64,000 nt of DNA from Thiorhodococcus sp. (lineage in GTDB: Bacteria > Pseudomonadota > Gammaproteobacteria > Chromatiales > Chromatiaceae): the NCBI GenBank assembly GCA_029257385.1, contig JARIBS010000024.1, positions 1 through 64,000 on the forward strand. The letters run 5' to 3'. The translations under genes and the position numbers were made by a program. The notes under the pieces were generated by a model, which did no database searches, had not been told where the DNA came from, and saw nothing but the letters and a program-made list of their open reading frames with translations. Positions 28,400 through 39,158 of the stretch are shown here, one piece after another (the stretch's first letter is position 1; each line of letters begins with the position of its first letter).

Positions 28400-30832
28400 C
28401 TAAGTGCGAAAGCGTCGCAGCCGCAGGCTGTTGGTGACGACGAACAGGCTCGATACACTCATCGCACCGGCCGCCAGCATGGGGTTTAGCTGCCAGCCGG
28501 TCAGCGGATAGAACACCCCGGCCGCGACTGGGATGAGCGCGACGTTGTAGGCGTAGGCCCAGAAGAAATTGAGCCGAATGGTGCGCAGCGTGCGCCGGGC
28601 AAGCGCCACGGCGTCGGCCGCTGCGCGCAGGTCGCCCCGCATCAGGATTACCTCGCCGGCCTCCACCGCGATATCGGTCCCGGTGCCGATGGCGATGCCC
28701 ACGTCGGATCGCGCAAGCGCGGGCGCATCGTTGATGCCGTCGCCCACGAAGGCCACGCAACGGCCCTCGGACTGCAGGCGCTCGACCTCCGCCGCTTTGT
28801 CCGCCGGTAGCACCTCAGACAGCACGCGCGTCATGCCGACCTGTCGCGCTACCGCCTCGGCGGTTCGCTGGCCGTCGCCGGTCAGCATGGCGGTCTCCAG
28901 GCCCAGACCATGCAGTCGTTCGATGGCTTCCGGGCTGCCGGATTTGATGGGATCGGACACCGCCAGTATCGCGATCAGCTGAGCGTCTGCAGCGACATAG
29001 ACTGGTGTCAGACCCTCGCTGCCCAAACGCTCGGCGATCTCGGTGGCCGCATCGAGCGCAACCCCGAGCTGTTCCATCCAGCGTCGTGCACCGACGCTGA
29101 TCTGTTGCGAGCCGATCCGGGCGCGAATCCCGCATCCCGGCACCGCCTCCACCTCGGCAGCATCCGCGAGCGCAAGCCCGCGCGCCTTGGCCTCGGCGAC
29201 GATGGCGGTGGCAATGGGATGCTCGCTGTGATGCTCGACAGCGGCAGTCAGGGCCAGCGCTGCGTCTTCGTCGATCCCGAAGGCGGTCAGCGCGGTCAAG
29301 GCGGGGCGTCCCTCGGTGAGCGTTCCGGTCTTGTCGAGCACGATGGTATCGACCTGGGCCAGGGTTTCGAGCGCCGCGCCACGGCGGAACAAAATCCCCA
29401 GCGCCGCACCGCGCCCGGTGGCGACCATGATGGCGGTCGGCGTCGCCAGTCCCATGGCGCAGGGACAGGCGATCAGCAGCACGCTGACCGCAGCGACAAA
29501 GGCGTGACTGAGCGCTGGCGTCGGACCCAGCCAGAGCCAGACCGCGAAGGTCAGTAGCGCAACGCCCATGACGATCGGCACGAAGACCCCGGCGATACGG
29601 TCGGCCACGCGCTGGATCGGCGGCTTGCCGGATTGTGCGTCCTCGACCAGCCGGATGATCTGGGCCAGCACCGTGTCTGCGCCCACGCGGGTGGCGTGAT
29701 AACGGAAAACGCCGGTCTGGTTGATGGTGCCGCCGATGACCTCGTCGCCTGGACGCTTGCGCACCGGTATCGGCTCGCCGCTGATCATGGACTCGTCGAC
29801 ACGACTGTCGCCCTCGCTCAGGGTGCCGTCGACCGGGATACGCTCGCCTGGGCGCACCGCGATGAGATCGCCAGGCACCACCGCGTCGGCGGGAATCTCG
29901 CTCTCGCCGTCCGTGCCGATGATCCGGGCGGTTTTGGGCTGCAGATTCACCAGCCGCCGGATCGCCTCTGAGGTGCGGCCCTTGGCGATCGCCTCCAGAT
30001 AGCGTCCGAACAAGATCAGGGTCACGATGACGGCCGCCGCCTCGAAATAGAGGTGGGCCGTCCCCGCAGGGAAAAGCCCCGGCAGGGTCAGGGCCAGGAG
30101 CGAATAGAAATAAGCCGCGCTGCTGCCGAGCATCACCAGGCTGTCCATGCCGGCGCTGAGATGGCGCAACTCGATCAGACCGCGTCGGATGAAGCGCCGG
30201 CCCGACCAGAACAGGACCGGTGTGGCGAACACCAGTTGGAGCCAGTTCCAGACGCCGATCGGCACGCGCTCGGTCATCAAGGCGTGCAGCCCCGGTATGA
30301 TCATCGGACCCATGCTGATGAGCACTAGCGGCAGGGTCAGCGCGGCGGCGAACAGCAGATCGCGTTTGAGTTGCCCGATCTCCTGGTCCTTGCGTGTTTG
30401 GTCGGTTGGCGCCGCCTGCTCGGGCGCGGTGGGCGCGTACCCGACCGAGCGGATCGCCTGCATGATGCGCTCGCGGCTGAGCGTGGCCGGTAGATAGTCG
30501 ATCGCGGCTGACTCGGTACTTAGATTGACCGTCGCCTCAATGACGCCAGGCAGCGCGTTGATCGCGCGCTCCACCCGCGCCACGCAGGAGGCGCATGTCA
30601 TGTCGCCGACCCCCAGCCTGACTGACTCGACCACCGGCTCGTAGCCAACACCGCGCACGGTTTCCAGCAACGCCGGAATCGTTGTTTGATCGTAGCGAAC
30701 GATCGCGGCACCCGATGCCAGATTCACAGTGGCGGAATCAACGCCCGTCTGCTGGGCGATGGCGCGCTCCACCCGCGCTACGCAGGAGGCACAGGTCATA
30801 CCGTCGACGCCGATACGGACCTCTTGATTCAT
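28400..30832 (-). CDS. copA: Copper-exporting P1B-type ATPase
   Basis: The 810-residue inner-membrane pump has two heavy-metal-associated domains with GMTCASC (Cys14, Cys17) and DMTCASC (Cys80, Cys83). A membrane domain includes the CPC motif in [14 protein letters not shown]. The phosphorylation site is DKTGTLTEG and the hinge is [11 protein letters not shown]. The C-terminal helices contain YNVALIP and the SSLFVVTNS block typical of Cu(I) pumps. Its ATG overlaps the copZ stop by four bases (ATGA). The protein exports Cu(I) at the cost of ATP. The last 65 bp or so are also present at 22229-22293. Confidence 0.95.
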   Translation of the reverse strand: MNQEVRIGVDGMTCASCVARVERAIAQQTGVDSATVNLASGAAIVRYDQTTIPALLETVRGVGYEPVVESVRLGVGDMTCASCVARVERAINALPGVIEATVNLSTESAAIDYLPATLSRERIMQAIRSVGYAPTAPEQAAPTDQTRKDQEIGQLKRDLLFAAALTLPLVLISMGPMIIPGLHALMTERVPIGVWNWLQLVFATPVLFWSGRRFIRRGLIELRHLSAGMDSLVMLGSSAAYFYSLLALTLPGLFPAGTAHLYFEAAAVIVTLILFGRYLEAIAKGRTSEAIRRLVNLQPKTARIIGTDGESEIPADAVVPGDLIAVRPGERIPVDGTLSEGDSRVDESMISGEPIPVRKRPGDEVIGGTINQTGVFRYHATRVGADTVLAQIIRLVEDAQSGKPPIQRVADRIAGVFVPIVMGVALLTFAVWLWLGPTPALSHAFVAAVSVLLIACPCAMGLATPTAIMVATGRGAALGILFRRGAALETLAQVDTIVLDKTGTLTEGRPALTALTAFGIDEDAALALTAAVEHHSEHPIATAIVAEAKARGLALADAAEVEAVPGCGIRARIGSQQISVGARRWMEQLGVALDAATEIAERLGSEGLTPVYVAADAQLIAILAVSDPIKSGSPEAIERLHGLGLETAMLTGDGQRTAEAVARQVGMTRVLSEVLPADKAAEVERLQSEGRCVAFVGDGINDAPALARSDVGIAIGTGTDIAVEAGEVILMRGDLRAAADAVALARRTLRTIRLNFFWAYAYNVALIPVAAGVFYPLTGWQLNPMLAAGAMSVSSLFVVTNSLRLRRFRT
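28413..28477. repeat. Direct-repeat copy of the copA 3' end (right copy, inside copA)
   Basis: Genuine copA sequence matched by the left copy at 22229-22293, 63 of 65 identical by eye. It lies just beyond the methyltransferase start, so the restriction cluster sits between the two copies. Confidence 0.85.
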
Positions 30833-31032
30833 GCCAAAACCTTGGCCTGATAGCCGGCGTTTTTAACCGCAGTCACCAGCGCCTCTGAGTCCGGGCTGCC
30901 TTCCACGCGCGCCACGCCGGTTTCCAGGTCGACTGCAGCCACGCTGCTCACCCCGGCTACCTGCGACAGCGCCTCGCTCACCGCCTTGACACAATGCTGA
31001 CAGGTCATGCCTTCGATTTTGATTTCGGTCAT
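30829..31032 (-). CDS. copZ: CopZ-like copper chaperone
   Basis: The 67-residue protein is a single heavy-metal-associated domain starting [18 protein letters not shown], with the Cu(I)-binding CxxC. The ATG at 31032 has AGAGGA about 6 bases upstream. The frame is open further 5' but that part does not look coding. It would deliver Cu(I) to CopA, whose gene overlaps its stop codon. Confidence 0.9.
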   Translation of the reverse strand: MTEIKIEGMTCQHCVKAVSEALSQVAGVSSVAAVDLETGVARVEGSPDSEALVTAVKNAGYQAKVLA

Positions 31033-31170
31033 TTCGTTTTCCTCTTGGCTGGTTCCTGGTACCTGACATCGCAGTGTAGGCCGGGTTAGGCACGCATGAC
31101 AAATACGAATGATTCTCGCCAAATGACTTGGTACGCGCAACCCGACATCGGGCTGTGCCTCACCAGGAGT

Positions 31171-31193
31171 CCGGGGCCTTGCATGCGCCCCGG
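31171..31193 (-). terminator. Hairpin between the PepSY gene and copZ
   Basis: A 7-bp stem CCGGGGC/GCCCCGG with a 9-base loop lies 18 bp beyond the stop of the PepSY gene on the minus strand. No T run follows. It may separate the PepSY transcript from copZ-copA. Confidence 0.4.
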
Positions 31194-31210
31194 CACTGAC
31201 GTTATCGGGA

Positions 31211-31516
31211 TCAATCGGGCTTGTCCTCAATGGCCGAGAGCACCTTGCCGGTCATCGAGTCGACTTTCACGTCCATCACTTGCTGGTCTTTGACAACCGC
31301 GACCTCGAAGACCCACTGACCTTTTTCACGCTCGTACTCGGCCTGAAACGCTTTGCCGCCAACATGCTGCTCGGCGGCCGTCACGGCCTCGACCAGGCTG
31401 ATCCGCGCCTCGGCGAGGCCGAGCGCCTCGTCGTCGGCATGGACCGTGAAGGCAAAACCGGCGGCGGCGAGTGACAGCGTGGCAACGGCGGCGACTTGGG
31501 GGAGATTGAATTTCAT
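31211..31516 (-). CDS. PepSY-domain periplasmic protein
   Basis: The protein has about 101 residues when started at MKFNLPQ; an ATG at 31540 would add eight. It has a signal peptide ending near TVHA. A single PepSY domain follows (ISLVEAVTAAEQHVGGKAFQAEYE, then WVFEVAVVKDQQVMDVKVDSMTGKVL). PepSY proteins bind or inhibit partners in the envelope and often sit near metal-transport or two-component genes. Here the neighbours are copZ-copA. The partner is unknown. Confidence 0.82.
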   Translation of the reverse strand: MKFNLPQVAAVATLSLAAAGFAFTVHADDEALGLAEARISLVEAVTAAEQHVGGKAFQAEYEREKGQWVFEVAVVKDQQVMDVKVDSMTGKVLSAIEDKPD

Positions 31517-31655
31517 GATGATGGTCTCTGTTACGGTCACGCGGGGATTCGCGTGATGTTGAAGATACCAATCGAGAATTAGCCCAACATTAGGCTAGAC
31601 AGAATTTCAAAAACCGAACACCCATCCAGCTAGTCTCTTCACTGACACCTGACAC

Positions 31656-32174
31656 CTAACTACCGCCCTCCAGCGTCTCGCGCAGGAATCGAAAGAGCTT
31701 GCGCGGGGCATCCGGTTTGCCGCGCTCGGTATCGCGCTGGGCGGCGCGCACGAGGCTGCGAAGCTGCTGTCGATCGACAGCGGGGCACTGATCGACGAAC
31801 GCGGCGACCGCTGCATCACCCTCCAGGATCATGCGCGTGCGCCAGCGCTCCAGGGCATGATGCTGGGCGGTCTCCTGGCGTTCGCGCGCTTCGGCGCCGT
31901 CGACCAGCGCATGCACGGCGTGCATGTCTTCGCGCTCGAGCAGGTTGGCGATACGTTTCCAGTGCCGATTGCGCGCGCGCACGTCCTTGATCCGCGCGGT
32001 CTCATCGAGCGCGATCCAGGTCGCCGTGCTGAGATTCAAGCGCTCCAATGCCGCACGCGGCATGCTGGCCATGCGCTCGGCGAGCGCCTGCAGGGCCAGC
32101 TTCTCGCGCTTGAGCTGGCTCTTGCTCGGGCCTTCTGGCAGGGCGTCGTCGAGATCGTCTTCGTGATCAATCAT
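31656..32174 (-). CDS. yjgA: Ribosome biogenesis factor YjgA/DarP (DUF615)
   Basis: The 172-residue protein fits the DUF615 family. It has an acidic N-terminus (DHEDDLDDALPEGPSKSQLKRE), a basic helical core (RIKDVRARNRHWKRIANLL) and a C-terminal helical bundle with LRSLVRAAQRD and RKLFRFLRE. DarP is associated with late assembly of the 50S ribosomal subunit in gamma- and betaproteobacteria. It starts 6 bp after recJ and is probably co-transcribed with it. Confidence 0.9.
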   Translation of the reverse strand: MIDHEDDLDDALPEGPSKSQLKREKLALQALAERMASMPRAALERLNLSTATWIALDETARIKDVRARNRHWKRIANLLEREDMHAVHALVDGAEARERQETAQHHALERWRTRMILEGDAAVAAFVDQCPAVDRQQLRSLVRAAQRDTERGKPDAPRKLFRFLRETLEGGS

Positions 32175-32180
32175 TCCGCG

Positions 32181-33929
32181 TTAATCCAGTCCGGGTTCTG
32201 TAGTGTTCGATTCAGGCGCCTGGAGATGATCCAGCATCAATTGTGCCGAGCGCACACCGCGATAGTCGTTGACATCGAGCCGGTAGGCTAGCCGCATCTG
32301 TCCCCGCGCCATCGGCAAATGCTCGCCGAGACCGAAGCCGATGGCCTCAATCGGCGCACCGCCCGTGGGCGCGACCCGCAGTTTGAGATGATGCTCGCCG
32401 ACCAGACGCGCGGTGAGAATCTCGAAGATGCCATCAAAGCGCGGCTCGGGAAAGCCCCTCCCCCAGGGTCCAGCCATGCGCAACAGTTCGGCGGTTTCAA
32501 GCGTCATGAGCGCGGCCGGCAGCGCCCCGTCCGAGCAGACCTCGGGCTGTGCCGGAATGTCGCCGAGCTGTGCGCGAACCGCCTCGACGAAGGCATCGCG
32601 AAAGGCGTCGAGACGATCGGCGCGCAGGGTTAGCCCGGCGGCCATGGCGTGACCGCCGAAGCGCTCGATGAGACCTGGATGATGACGCTCGACGCGATCA
32701 ATGGCATCGCGCATGTGCAGACCCTCGACCGAGCGTGCCGAGCCGCGCAACTGGCCGTCGCCTGCGTCGGCGAAAGCGATCACCGGGCGATGATAACGCT
32801 CGCGCATGCGTGACGCGACGATCCCCGACACCCCTTGATGCCAGTCCTCGCCGTAGAGACAGAGCGCGGGCGGTAGCGATGCGCCGTCCAGACTGAGCGT
32901 CTCCAGCAGCAGCTCGGCTTGGTCCTTCATGTTGGCCTCAATCTCGCGCCGACGGCGGTTGAGACCATCGAGCACCTGGGCGACTTCCAGTGCGCGTGCT
33001 GGATCGTCCGTGAGCAGACACTCGACACCGAGCGACATTTCTTCCAGCCGCCCGGCGGCGTTCAGCCGGGGCGCGACGACAAACCCCAGATCGCTCGTGG
33101 TGACCCGCGCCGGATCGCGCCCGCCCACTTGCAACAGCGCGCTCAAGCCCGCACAGCAGCGCCCGGCGCGGATGCGGCGCAGACCCTGCTCGACTAGGAT
33201 GCGGTTGTTGCGGTCCAGGGTGACGACATCCGCGACCGTGCCGAGCGCGACCAGATCGAGCAGGTCGGCCAGGTTCGGCTCCGGGCGCTCGGTCCCGAGC
33301 CAGCCAGTCTCGCGCAGATGGCCGCGCAGCGCCGCTAGGAGATAGAACATCACGCCAACCCCGGCCAAATGCTTGCTCGGAAACTCACACCCAGCCTGAT
33401 TCGGATTGACGATGGCTGCGGCGTCTGGGAGTTGGCTGCCCGGGAGGTGATGATCGGTCACCAGCACGGGAATGCCGAGTTCGCGCGCGCGCTGCACGGC
33501 CGAGACGCTGGAGATGCCGTTATCGACCGTGATGATCAGATCCGCGTCCAGCGCATGGGCCGCTTCGACGACCGCCGGACTCAGACCGTAGCCATTATCG
33601 AAACGGCTGGGCACCAGAAAAGACACCCGCGCCGCACCCAGCGCCCGCAATCCGCGCACCGCCACCGCGCTGCCGGTGGCGCCATCGGCGTCGTAGTCGC
33701 CGACCACCAGGATGTGGTCGCCGGCCTCAATTCGCTGCGCGAGCAGGACCACCGCCTGCCCGAGTCCGCGCAGGGCCGTCATGGGCGCCAGGGCCGCGAG
33801 TCCGGGTGCTGCGTCCTCTGGCGTACTCAGGCCGCGATTGGCATACAGCGCGGCCAGGAGTTCTTGCGGGGCGTGTATATGTTCTAAGGCGTCGTGAGCG
33901 TGGAAGCGGCGGATGCGAATGGGGGTCAC
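32181..33929 (-). CDS. recJ: Single-stranded-DNA-specific exonuclease RecJ
   Basis: The 582-residue form starts at a GTG (VTPIRIRRF). An open frame to 34109 would add 60 residues that do not look like RecJ and would run back to the groESL promoter. DHH-family motifs are clear: VVGDYDADGATGS, VTDHHLPG, IVNPNQ and the C-terminal FGGHAMAAGLTL of the DHHA1 domain. RecJ is a 5'-3' exonuclease of recombination and mismatch repair. It diverges from groES. Confidence 0.9.
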   Translation of the reverse strand: MTPIRIRRFHAHDALEHIHAPQELLAALYANRGLSTPEDAAPGLAALAPMTALRGLGQAVVLLAQRIEAGDHILVVGDYDADGATGSAVAVRGLRALGAARVSFLVPSRFDNGYGLSPAVVEAAHALDADLIITVDNGISSVSAVQRARELGIPVLVTDHHLPGSQLPDAAAIVNPNQAGCEFPSKHLAGVGVMFYLLAALRGHLRETGWLGTERPEPNLADLLDLVALGTVADVVTLDRNNRILVEQGLRRIRAGRCCAGLSALLQVGGRDPARVTTSDLGFVVAPRLNAAGRLEEMSLGVECLLTDDPARALEVAQVLDGLNRRRREIEANMKDQAELLLETLSLDGASLPPALCLYGEDWHQGVSGIVASRMRERYHRPVIAFADAGDGQLRGSARSVEGLHMRDAIDRVERHHPGLIERFGGHAMAAGLTLRADRLDAFRDAFVEAVRAQLGDIPAQPEVCSDGALPAALMTLETAELLRMAGPWGRGFPEPRFDGIFEILTARLVGEHHLKLRVAPTGGAPIEAIGFGLGEHLPMARGQMRLAYRLDVNDYRGVRSAQLMLDHLQAPESNTTEPGLD

Positions 33930-34102
33930 CGTGAGTTTCGTGGGCCTTGTCAGAGAACGTCGGATCGGCTGCGCTGACCCGATCTGTATAGACCGCTCGA
34001 CCCGATCGACAGGAGCTCGAGAGTGTATTGCCAATCGCCGAATGCACCAAGTAAAGCGGCATCTGAACACGCCCGCAGGCTCACCCCGAGCGACATGAAT
34101 GC

Positions 34103-34130
34103 TTGACAAGTACGTTTTTCGCTTTAGATT
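34103..34130 (+). promoter_or_regulatory. Sigma-70-like promoter of groESL
   Basis: The -35 box TTGACA at 34103-34108 is a full consensus match. A TAGATT -10 lies at 34125-34130 after a 16-bp spacer. The CIRCE operator begins two bases later. This is the housekeeping promoter expected for HrcA-repressed groESL. Confidence 0.8.
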
Positions 34131-34131
34131 G

Positions 34132-34158
34132 TTAGCACTCTAGCCAGACGAGTGCTAA
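34132..34158 (+). promoter_or_regulatory. CIRCE operator (HrcA binding site)
   Basis: A perfect TTAGCACTC-N9-GAGTGCTAA inverted repeat. It overlaps the start region of the groESL transcript, so HrcA should repress the operon until heat stress. Confidence 0.97.
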
Positions 34159-34212
34159 CGCTCTAAAGCCACTCCGATCAACACCGAGCTTTCCCTAAGG
34201 AGATCAACATAC

Positions 34213-34500
34213 ATGAATCTGCGTCCTTTGCATGACCGTGTCGTCATTCGTCGTAGTGAAGAGGAGCGCACCTCCGCGGGCGGGATTGTGATCCCGGACA
34301 GCGCGGCCGAGAAGCCGATCCAGGGCGAGGTCGTGGCCGTCGGCAACGGTAAGATCCTGAGCAATGGGGATGTCTGCGCGCTCGACGTCAAGGTCGGCGA
34401 TCGCGTCCTGTTCGGCAAGTATTCCGGCACCGAGGTCAAGCTCTCCGATGAGAAGCTGCTGGTGATGCGCGAAGACGACATCATGGGCGTGATCGAATAA
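34213..34500 (+). CDS. groES: Co-chaperonin GroES
   Basis: The 95-residue Cpn10 has the expected [14 protein letters not shown] start, a mobile loop ([15 protein letters not shown]) with its hydrophobic IVI contact for GroEL, and a [14 protein letters not shown] strand. AAGGAG lies upstream. It caps the GroEL ring. It is first in the operon, 54 bp ahead of groEL, under the CIRCE element. Confidence 0.98.
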   Translation: MNLRPLHDRVVIRRSEEERTSAGGIVIPDSAAEKPIQGEVVAVGNGKILSNGDVCALDVKVGDRVLFGKYSGTEVKLSDEKLLVMREDDIMGVIE

Positions 34501-34554
34501 GGCTCTGCCGACGCCGCCACTCCAACCATAGATAGACAACGAGGTTCGAAACGC

Positions 34555-36177
<1,623 letters not shown>

Positions 36178-36216
36178 TGCGTTAGTTCGGTCTGAGTCTG
36201 CACGAGCAGAACCCGA

Positions 36217-36243
36217 AGCCCGGCCGAATGGCCGGGCTTTTTT
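36217..36243 (+). terminator. Intrinsic terminator of groESL
   Basis: A 9-bp stem AGCCCGGCC/GGCCGGGCT with a GAAT tetraloop runs into TTTTTT. It is a textbook Rho-independent terminator. Confidence 0.95.
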
Positions 36244-36318
36244 CGTGCTGCCGGGTCAACGACCGATGGTATTGCCACACCCAGAGCCGGTGCACGGATG
36301 GCGGCTCTGGCGCATTGA

Positions 36319-36708
36319 TCAGGCGACGGCGCGATCCCCATGCTGAGACCGAAAGCTCCGCCGATTTTGCTCCAGGCCCGGGGTCGCCGAACCGAAAAAG
36401 GCCAGTACCGTCAGATCCTCCTGGATATCGAAGAAGGCGTGGTCACAGGCTGCATGGACATACATCAGCGTGCCCTGCTGGACATGATGCTCGGTCTCGC
36501 CGATGCGCAGTTGACCCTTGCCCTCCAGTACCAGATACAGCTCGTCCTCCTCATGGGCACTGGCCATATCCTTGGAGCCTGTCGGAAGATGGTAGATCGA
36601 GCAGGACATGGATGGGGTGTGCAGAAATTCTTTGAAGCTGACGCCCTTACGCTCGATTTTCGCGATCAACTCGTCGAGCTGGAAGACTTCCCAATCGGTC
36701 TTTTGCAT
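36319..36708 (-). CDS. Cupin-domain protein
   Basis: The 129-residue protein is a single cupin barrel. Cupin motif 1 is visible around SAHEEDELYLVLEGKGQLRIG and motif 2 around GTLMYVHAACDHAFFDI. Putative metal ligands include the His and Glu residues of HEEDE and the later His. It is probably a small cytosolic enzyme or ligand-binding protein; the substrate is unknown. It faces groEL across the terminator and is a stand-alone gene. Confidence 0.8.
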   Translation of the reverse strand: MQKTDWEVFQLDELIAKIERKGVSFKEFLHTPSMSCSIYHLPTGSKDMASAHEEDELYLVLEGKGQLRIGETEHHVQQGTLMYVHAACDHAFFDIQEDLTVLAFFGSATPGLEQNRRSFRSQHGDRAVA

Positions 36709-36952
36709 GGGTTTTAACCTATCAATACAGTCTGTTAATGAACTTCAGGAGGATTTCGACAATAGCAAGGGATGGAGCTCAGAACAACTGAGAAACGTTT
36801 GCATATGTATTTGCGATGTCTGATCTCCAAACGATACGCGAGGCGGCCTTATTTAGAGTACCCACCGTCACGACAATCGGGCGCGCGCACGATCTCGCTC
36901 AAGGGCGCCATCGCGTTCGGCGTGTTTGCGGAAAACCAGACCCGAACTCTAG

Positions 36953-36980
36953 TTGAGATTTCGACGCGCTGGGATATAAT
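36953..36980 (+). promoter_or_regulatory. Promoter of the TonB operon
   Basis: TTGAGA (36953-36958), a 16-bp spacer and a perfect TATAAT (36975-36980) lie 31 bp before the ATG at 37012. This promoter supports that ATG over a longer frame open from 36772. Directly after the -10, 36981-36999 matches the Fur-box consensus at about 11 of 19 positions. Iron control is therefore possible but not shown. Confidence 0.65.
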
Positions 36981-37011
36981 GCAAATACGAACAATTATTG
37001 ATCAATCGTGT

Positions 37012-37491
37012 ATGACAGATTTCCGCCAGAGTCCCTCAACCCGGCGCGCACCACTCGTGCATGGGTTGGCGTGGCCGCTCGCTTGCTTGTTTGTATGCGC
37101 ACACATGCTCATCGCATCGTCAGTTGCGGCTGCACCATCGGCCGGTCAGCTTGGCATCGAACTCAACAAGCTTGAGCCTCACGGGGACACCTGCCGGCCT
37201 TACCTGGTCTTCAGCAACCAGACCGACAAGCGGTTTGAGTCGCTCGCGCTTGAGCTGGTGCTCTTTGACGGCGAGGGCTTCATCCTCAAGCGCTTCAGTC
37301 TGGACGCCGCACCGCTGGCCCCCGGCAAGACCAGCGTCAAGCTCTTCGAGGTCGAGGGCGTCCAGTGCGATGCGCTGGGCCGCATTCTGCTCAACGCAGT
37401 CACCGCCTGTGCCGACACCAGCGGCGCACTGGATGACTGTCTAGAACGGATACGCCCATCCTCGCGTCTTCCAGTCGAATTCTTCAAGTAA
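37012..37491 (+). CDS. Secreted protein of unknown function, first gene of the TonB operon
   Basis: The product has about 159 residues, with a signal peptide (about residues 12-45, cleaved near VAAAPS). The mature part has two Cys pairs (GDTCRPY, VQCDALG, TACADTSGALDDCLE) that could form disulfides. It also has immunoglobulin-like strands (YLVFSNQTDKRFESLALELVLFD, APLAPGKTSVKLFEV). It lies 17 bp ahead of exbB. I recognise the gene only as a recurring partner type of ExbB/ExbD/ExbD/TonB clusters. I infer a periplasmic role in that energy-transducing complex. Confidence 0.7.
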   Translation: MTDFRQSPSTRRAPLVHGLAWPLACLFVCAHMLIASSVAAAPSAGQLGIELNKLEPHGDTCRPYLVFSNQTDKRFESLALELVLFDGEGFILKRFSLDAAPLAPGKTSVKLFEVEGVQCDALGRILLNAVTACADTSGALDDCLERIRPSSRLPVEFFK

Positions 37492-37508
37492 CCGACAGGG
37501 TCTTACCG

Positions 37509-38357
37509 ATGACCGACACTACCACGATTGCCGCGCCCGCGGCACCTGCCCATGCGATGCCCCCGTCTTCTCCGCCGGGGAGTCTGGAGTCGGGTGGCGC
37601 GGCACCCCTCGTCGAGACGGCCACGACCGTCCCGACCCCTGCACCAGACATGATGACTGGGTCCGCCATGCTGGACAGATTCCAGGATCTGCTCGCCACC
37701 GGCGGTCCCGTGCTGCTGGTGCTCGGCGTGCTTTCGATCGTGGCGCTCGCCATCGTGCTGGTCAAGCTCTGGCAATTCCAGCGCCTGCGGCTCGGCCAGC
37801 TTGGAGCGGTCGAGGAGTCGCTACGCCGCTGGCACCAGTGTGACGGCAAGGCCGCGATCGCGCTGGTTGCCGATCGCAGGCAGCCGGTCGCCCACCTCGT
37901 CCATCTGGCCTTGGTCGGCCTGCACCGGCCTCGGGTAGACATCGCAACCCTGCGTGAGGAGCTGGCACGCGTTGCGAGCATCCAGCTCGAACGGTTACGC
38001 AGCCATCTGCGCGCCCTGGAGATCATCGGCACGCTCAGCCCGCTGCTTGGTCTGCTCGGCACCGTGCTCGGCATGATCGAGGCTTTCCGGCGTCTGGAGA
38101 TGGCAGGCTCCCAGGTCGATCCGGCCATTCTCTCCGGTGGGATCTGGCAGGCGCTGCTGACCACGGCGGTCGGACTGACGGTCGCCATCCCGGTCGTGAT
38201 GGCGCACGCCTGGCTGGAGCGCCGTGTCGAGCGCTGCGGGCATCAGATGGAGGATGCCATCACTCAGGTCTTCACTCGCGCACTCAAGGCGCCTCTGCTG
38301 AGCACCGAGGGCCGCAAGCCGGTCGGCGCCGCACGTGAGCTCAGCTATGCAGCTTGA
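37509..38357 (+). CDS. exbB: MotA/TolQ/ExbB-family proton channel protein
   Basis: The 282-residue protein begins with a Pro/Ala/Thr-rich stretch of about 55 residues. A first membrane helix (GPVLLVLGVLSIVALAIVLVKLW) follows, then a cytoplasmic helical loop. Two further helices close it, including GTLSPLLGLLGTVLGMIEAF and the ALLTTAVGLTVAIPVVMAHAWLE block typical of ExbB/TolQ. With ExbD it makes the proton-driven stator that energises TonB. Its stop overlaps the start of the first exbD by 11 bases. Confidence 0.88.
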   Translation: MTDTTTIAAPAAPAHAMPPSSPPGSLESGGAAPLVETATTVPTPAPDMMTGSAMLDRFQDLLATGGPVLLVLGVLSIVALAIVLVKLWQFQRLRLGQLGAVEESLRRWHQCDGKAAIALVADRRQPVAHLVHLALVGLHRPRVDIATLREELARVASIQLERLRSHLRALEIIGTLSPLLGLLGTVLGMIEAFRRLEMAGSQVDPAILSGGIWQALLTTAVGLTVAIPVVMAHAWLERRVERCGHQMEDAITQVFTRALKAPLLSTEGRKPVGAARELSYAA

Positions 38358-38748
38358 CCTGCCGCCCGCACGCGCTGGCCGCTCCATCGGACTCACGCCG
38401 CTGATCGACGTGGTCTTCATCCTGCTGCTGTTTTTCCTGCTGGCATCGCATTTCGATCAATGGCAGACACTGCGGCTTGCGACGACCTCAACCGTCGTGA
38501 GTGACAGCCACGCCGACGACGACCGCCCACCCGCATTGCTGCTGCGCCTGCACGCCGACGGCACCCTCGACATCAACGGCGAGCTGCTGGAGCCGCACCA
38601 GCTCGGGCGCACGCTGGAGAGCTACCGCGCCCGCCGTCCGGATCTGTCGGTGGTGCTGGAGAGTGATGACCAAGTCCGTCTACAGGCTTTAGTCGGCGTG
38701 ATCGACGACGTCGTCGCCTCGGGCATCGCGCGGCTCAATCTAAAATGA
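38347..38748 (+). CDS. exbD: ExbD-family protein 1 with the conserved Asp
   Basis: Started at the ATG at 38347, the product has 133 residues; a GTG at 38335 would add four. The single membrane helix begins GLTPLIDVVFILLLFFLL. Asp21 is the protonatable residue essential in ExbD/TolR. A periplasmic domain follows (LLLRLHADGTLDINGEL, LSVVLESDDQVRLQAL). It should be the working proton-carrying partner of ExbB. Confidence 0.88.
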   Translation: MQLDLPPARAGRSIGLTPLIDVVFILLLFFLLASHFDQWQTLRLATTSTVVSDSHADDDRPPALLLRLHADGTLDINGELLEPHQLGRTLESYRARRPDLSVVLESDDQVRLQALVGVIDDVVASGIARLNLK

Positions 38749-39158
38749 AGCTCCCTCGCCCCAAACAGCGCCAGCAGTGCGACAACAGCTTGATTCCCTT
38801 GATCAACGTCATCTTCCTGATGCTGATCTTTTTCATGGTCATGGGACAGATCAGCCCCAGCGAGGCGATCGCAGTCGATCCGCCCCTGTCGGCACAAACA
38901 GCGACAACAGAAATCGATGAACGCGTCCTTGTCCTCGGCGCCGATGGACGCATGGCGATCGGCGGCGAGCTGATCTCCGCCGAGGCTTTGGAGGCGCGTC
39001 TGGCTACTTGGGCCGGGGAACCCGCGTCGGCTGGACTGATTACGCTCAAGGCCGATGCCGCCGTCACCTCGAAGATGCTGCGTGAGACGCTCGACCGGCT
39101 GGAGGCGGCGGGGGTCGAGCAGATCACACTGCTGACGCTGGCCAGCGACCGATCCTGA
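38745..39158 (+). CDS. ExbD-family protein 2 with Asn at the Asp position
   Basis: The 137-residue protein overlaps the previous stop by four bases (ATGA). Its topology matches ExbD1, but the helix reads NSLIPLINVIFLMLIFFMV, so residue 21 is Asn where ExbD1 has the essential Asp. The periplasmic domain (VLVLGADGRMAIGGELISAEAL, LITLKADAAVTSKML) is intact. It cannot carry a proton at that position. It may form a mixed ExbD dimer with ExbD1 inside the ExbB ring, or have a structural role. Confidence 0.85.
   Translation: MKLPRPKQRQQCDNSLIPLINVIFLMLIFFMVMGQISPSEAIAVDPPLSAQTATTEIDERVLVLGADGRMAIGGELISAEALEARLATWAGEPASAGLITLKADAAVTSKMLRETLDRLEAAGVEQITLLTLASDRS

Noticed and set aside
31140-31200. CueR-type operator ahead of copZ-copA
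   Set aside because: I looked for the usual dyad with a long spacer between promoter boxes and found only a terminator-like hairpin and a short CCCGACATCGGG palindrome.
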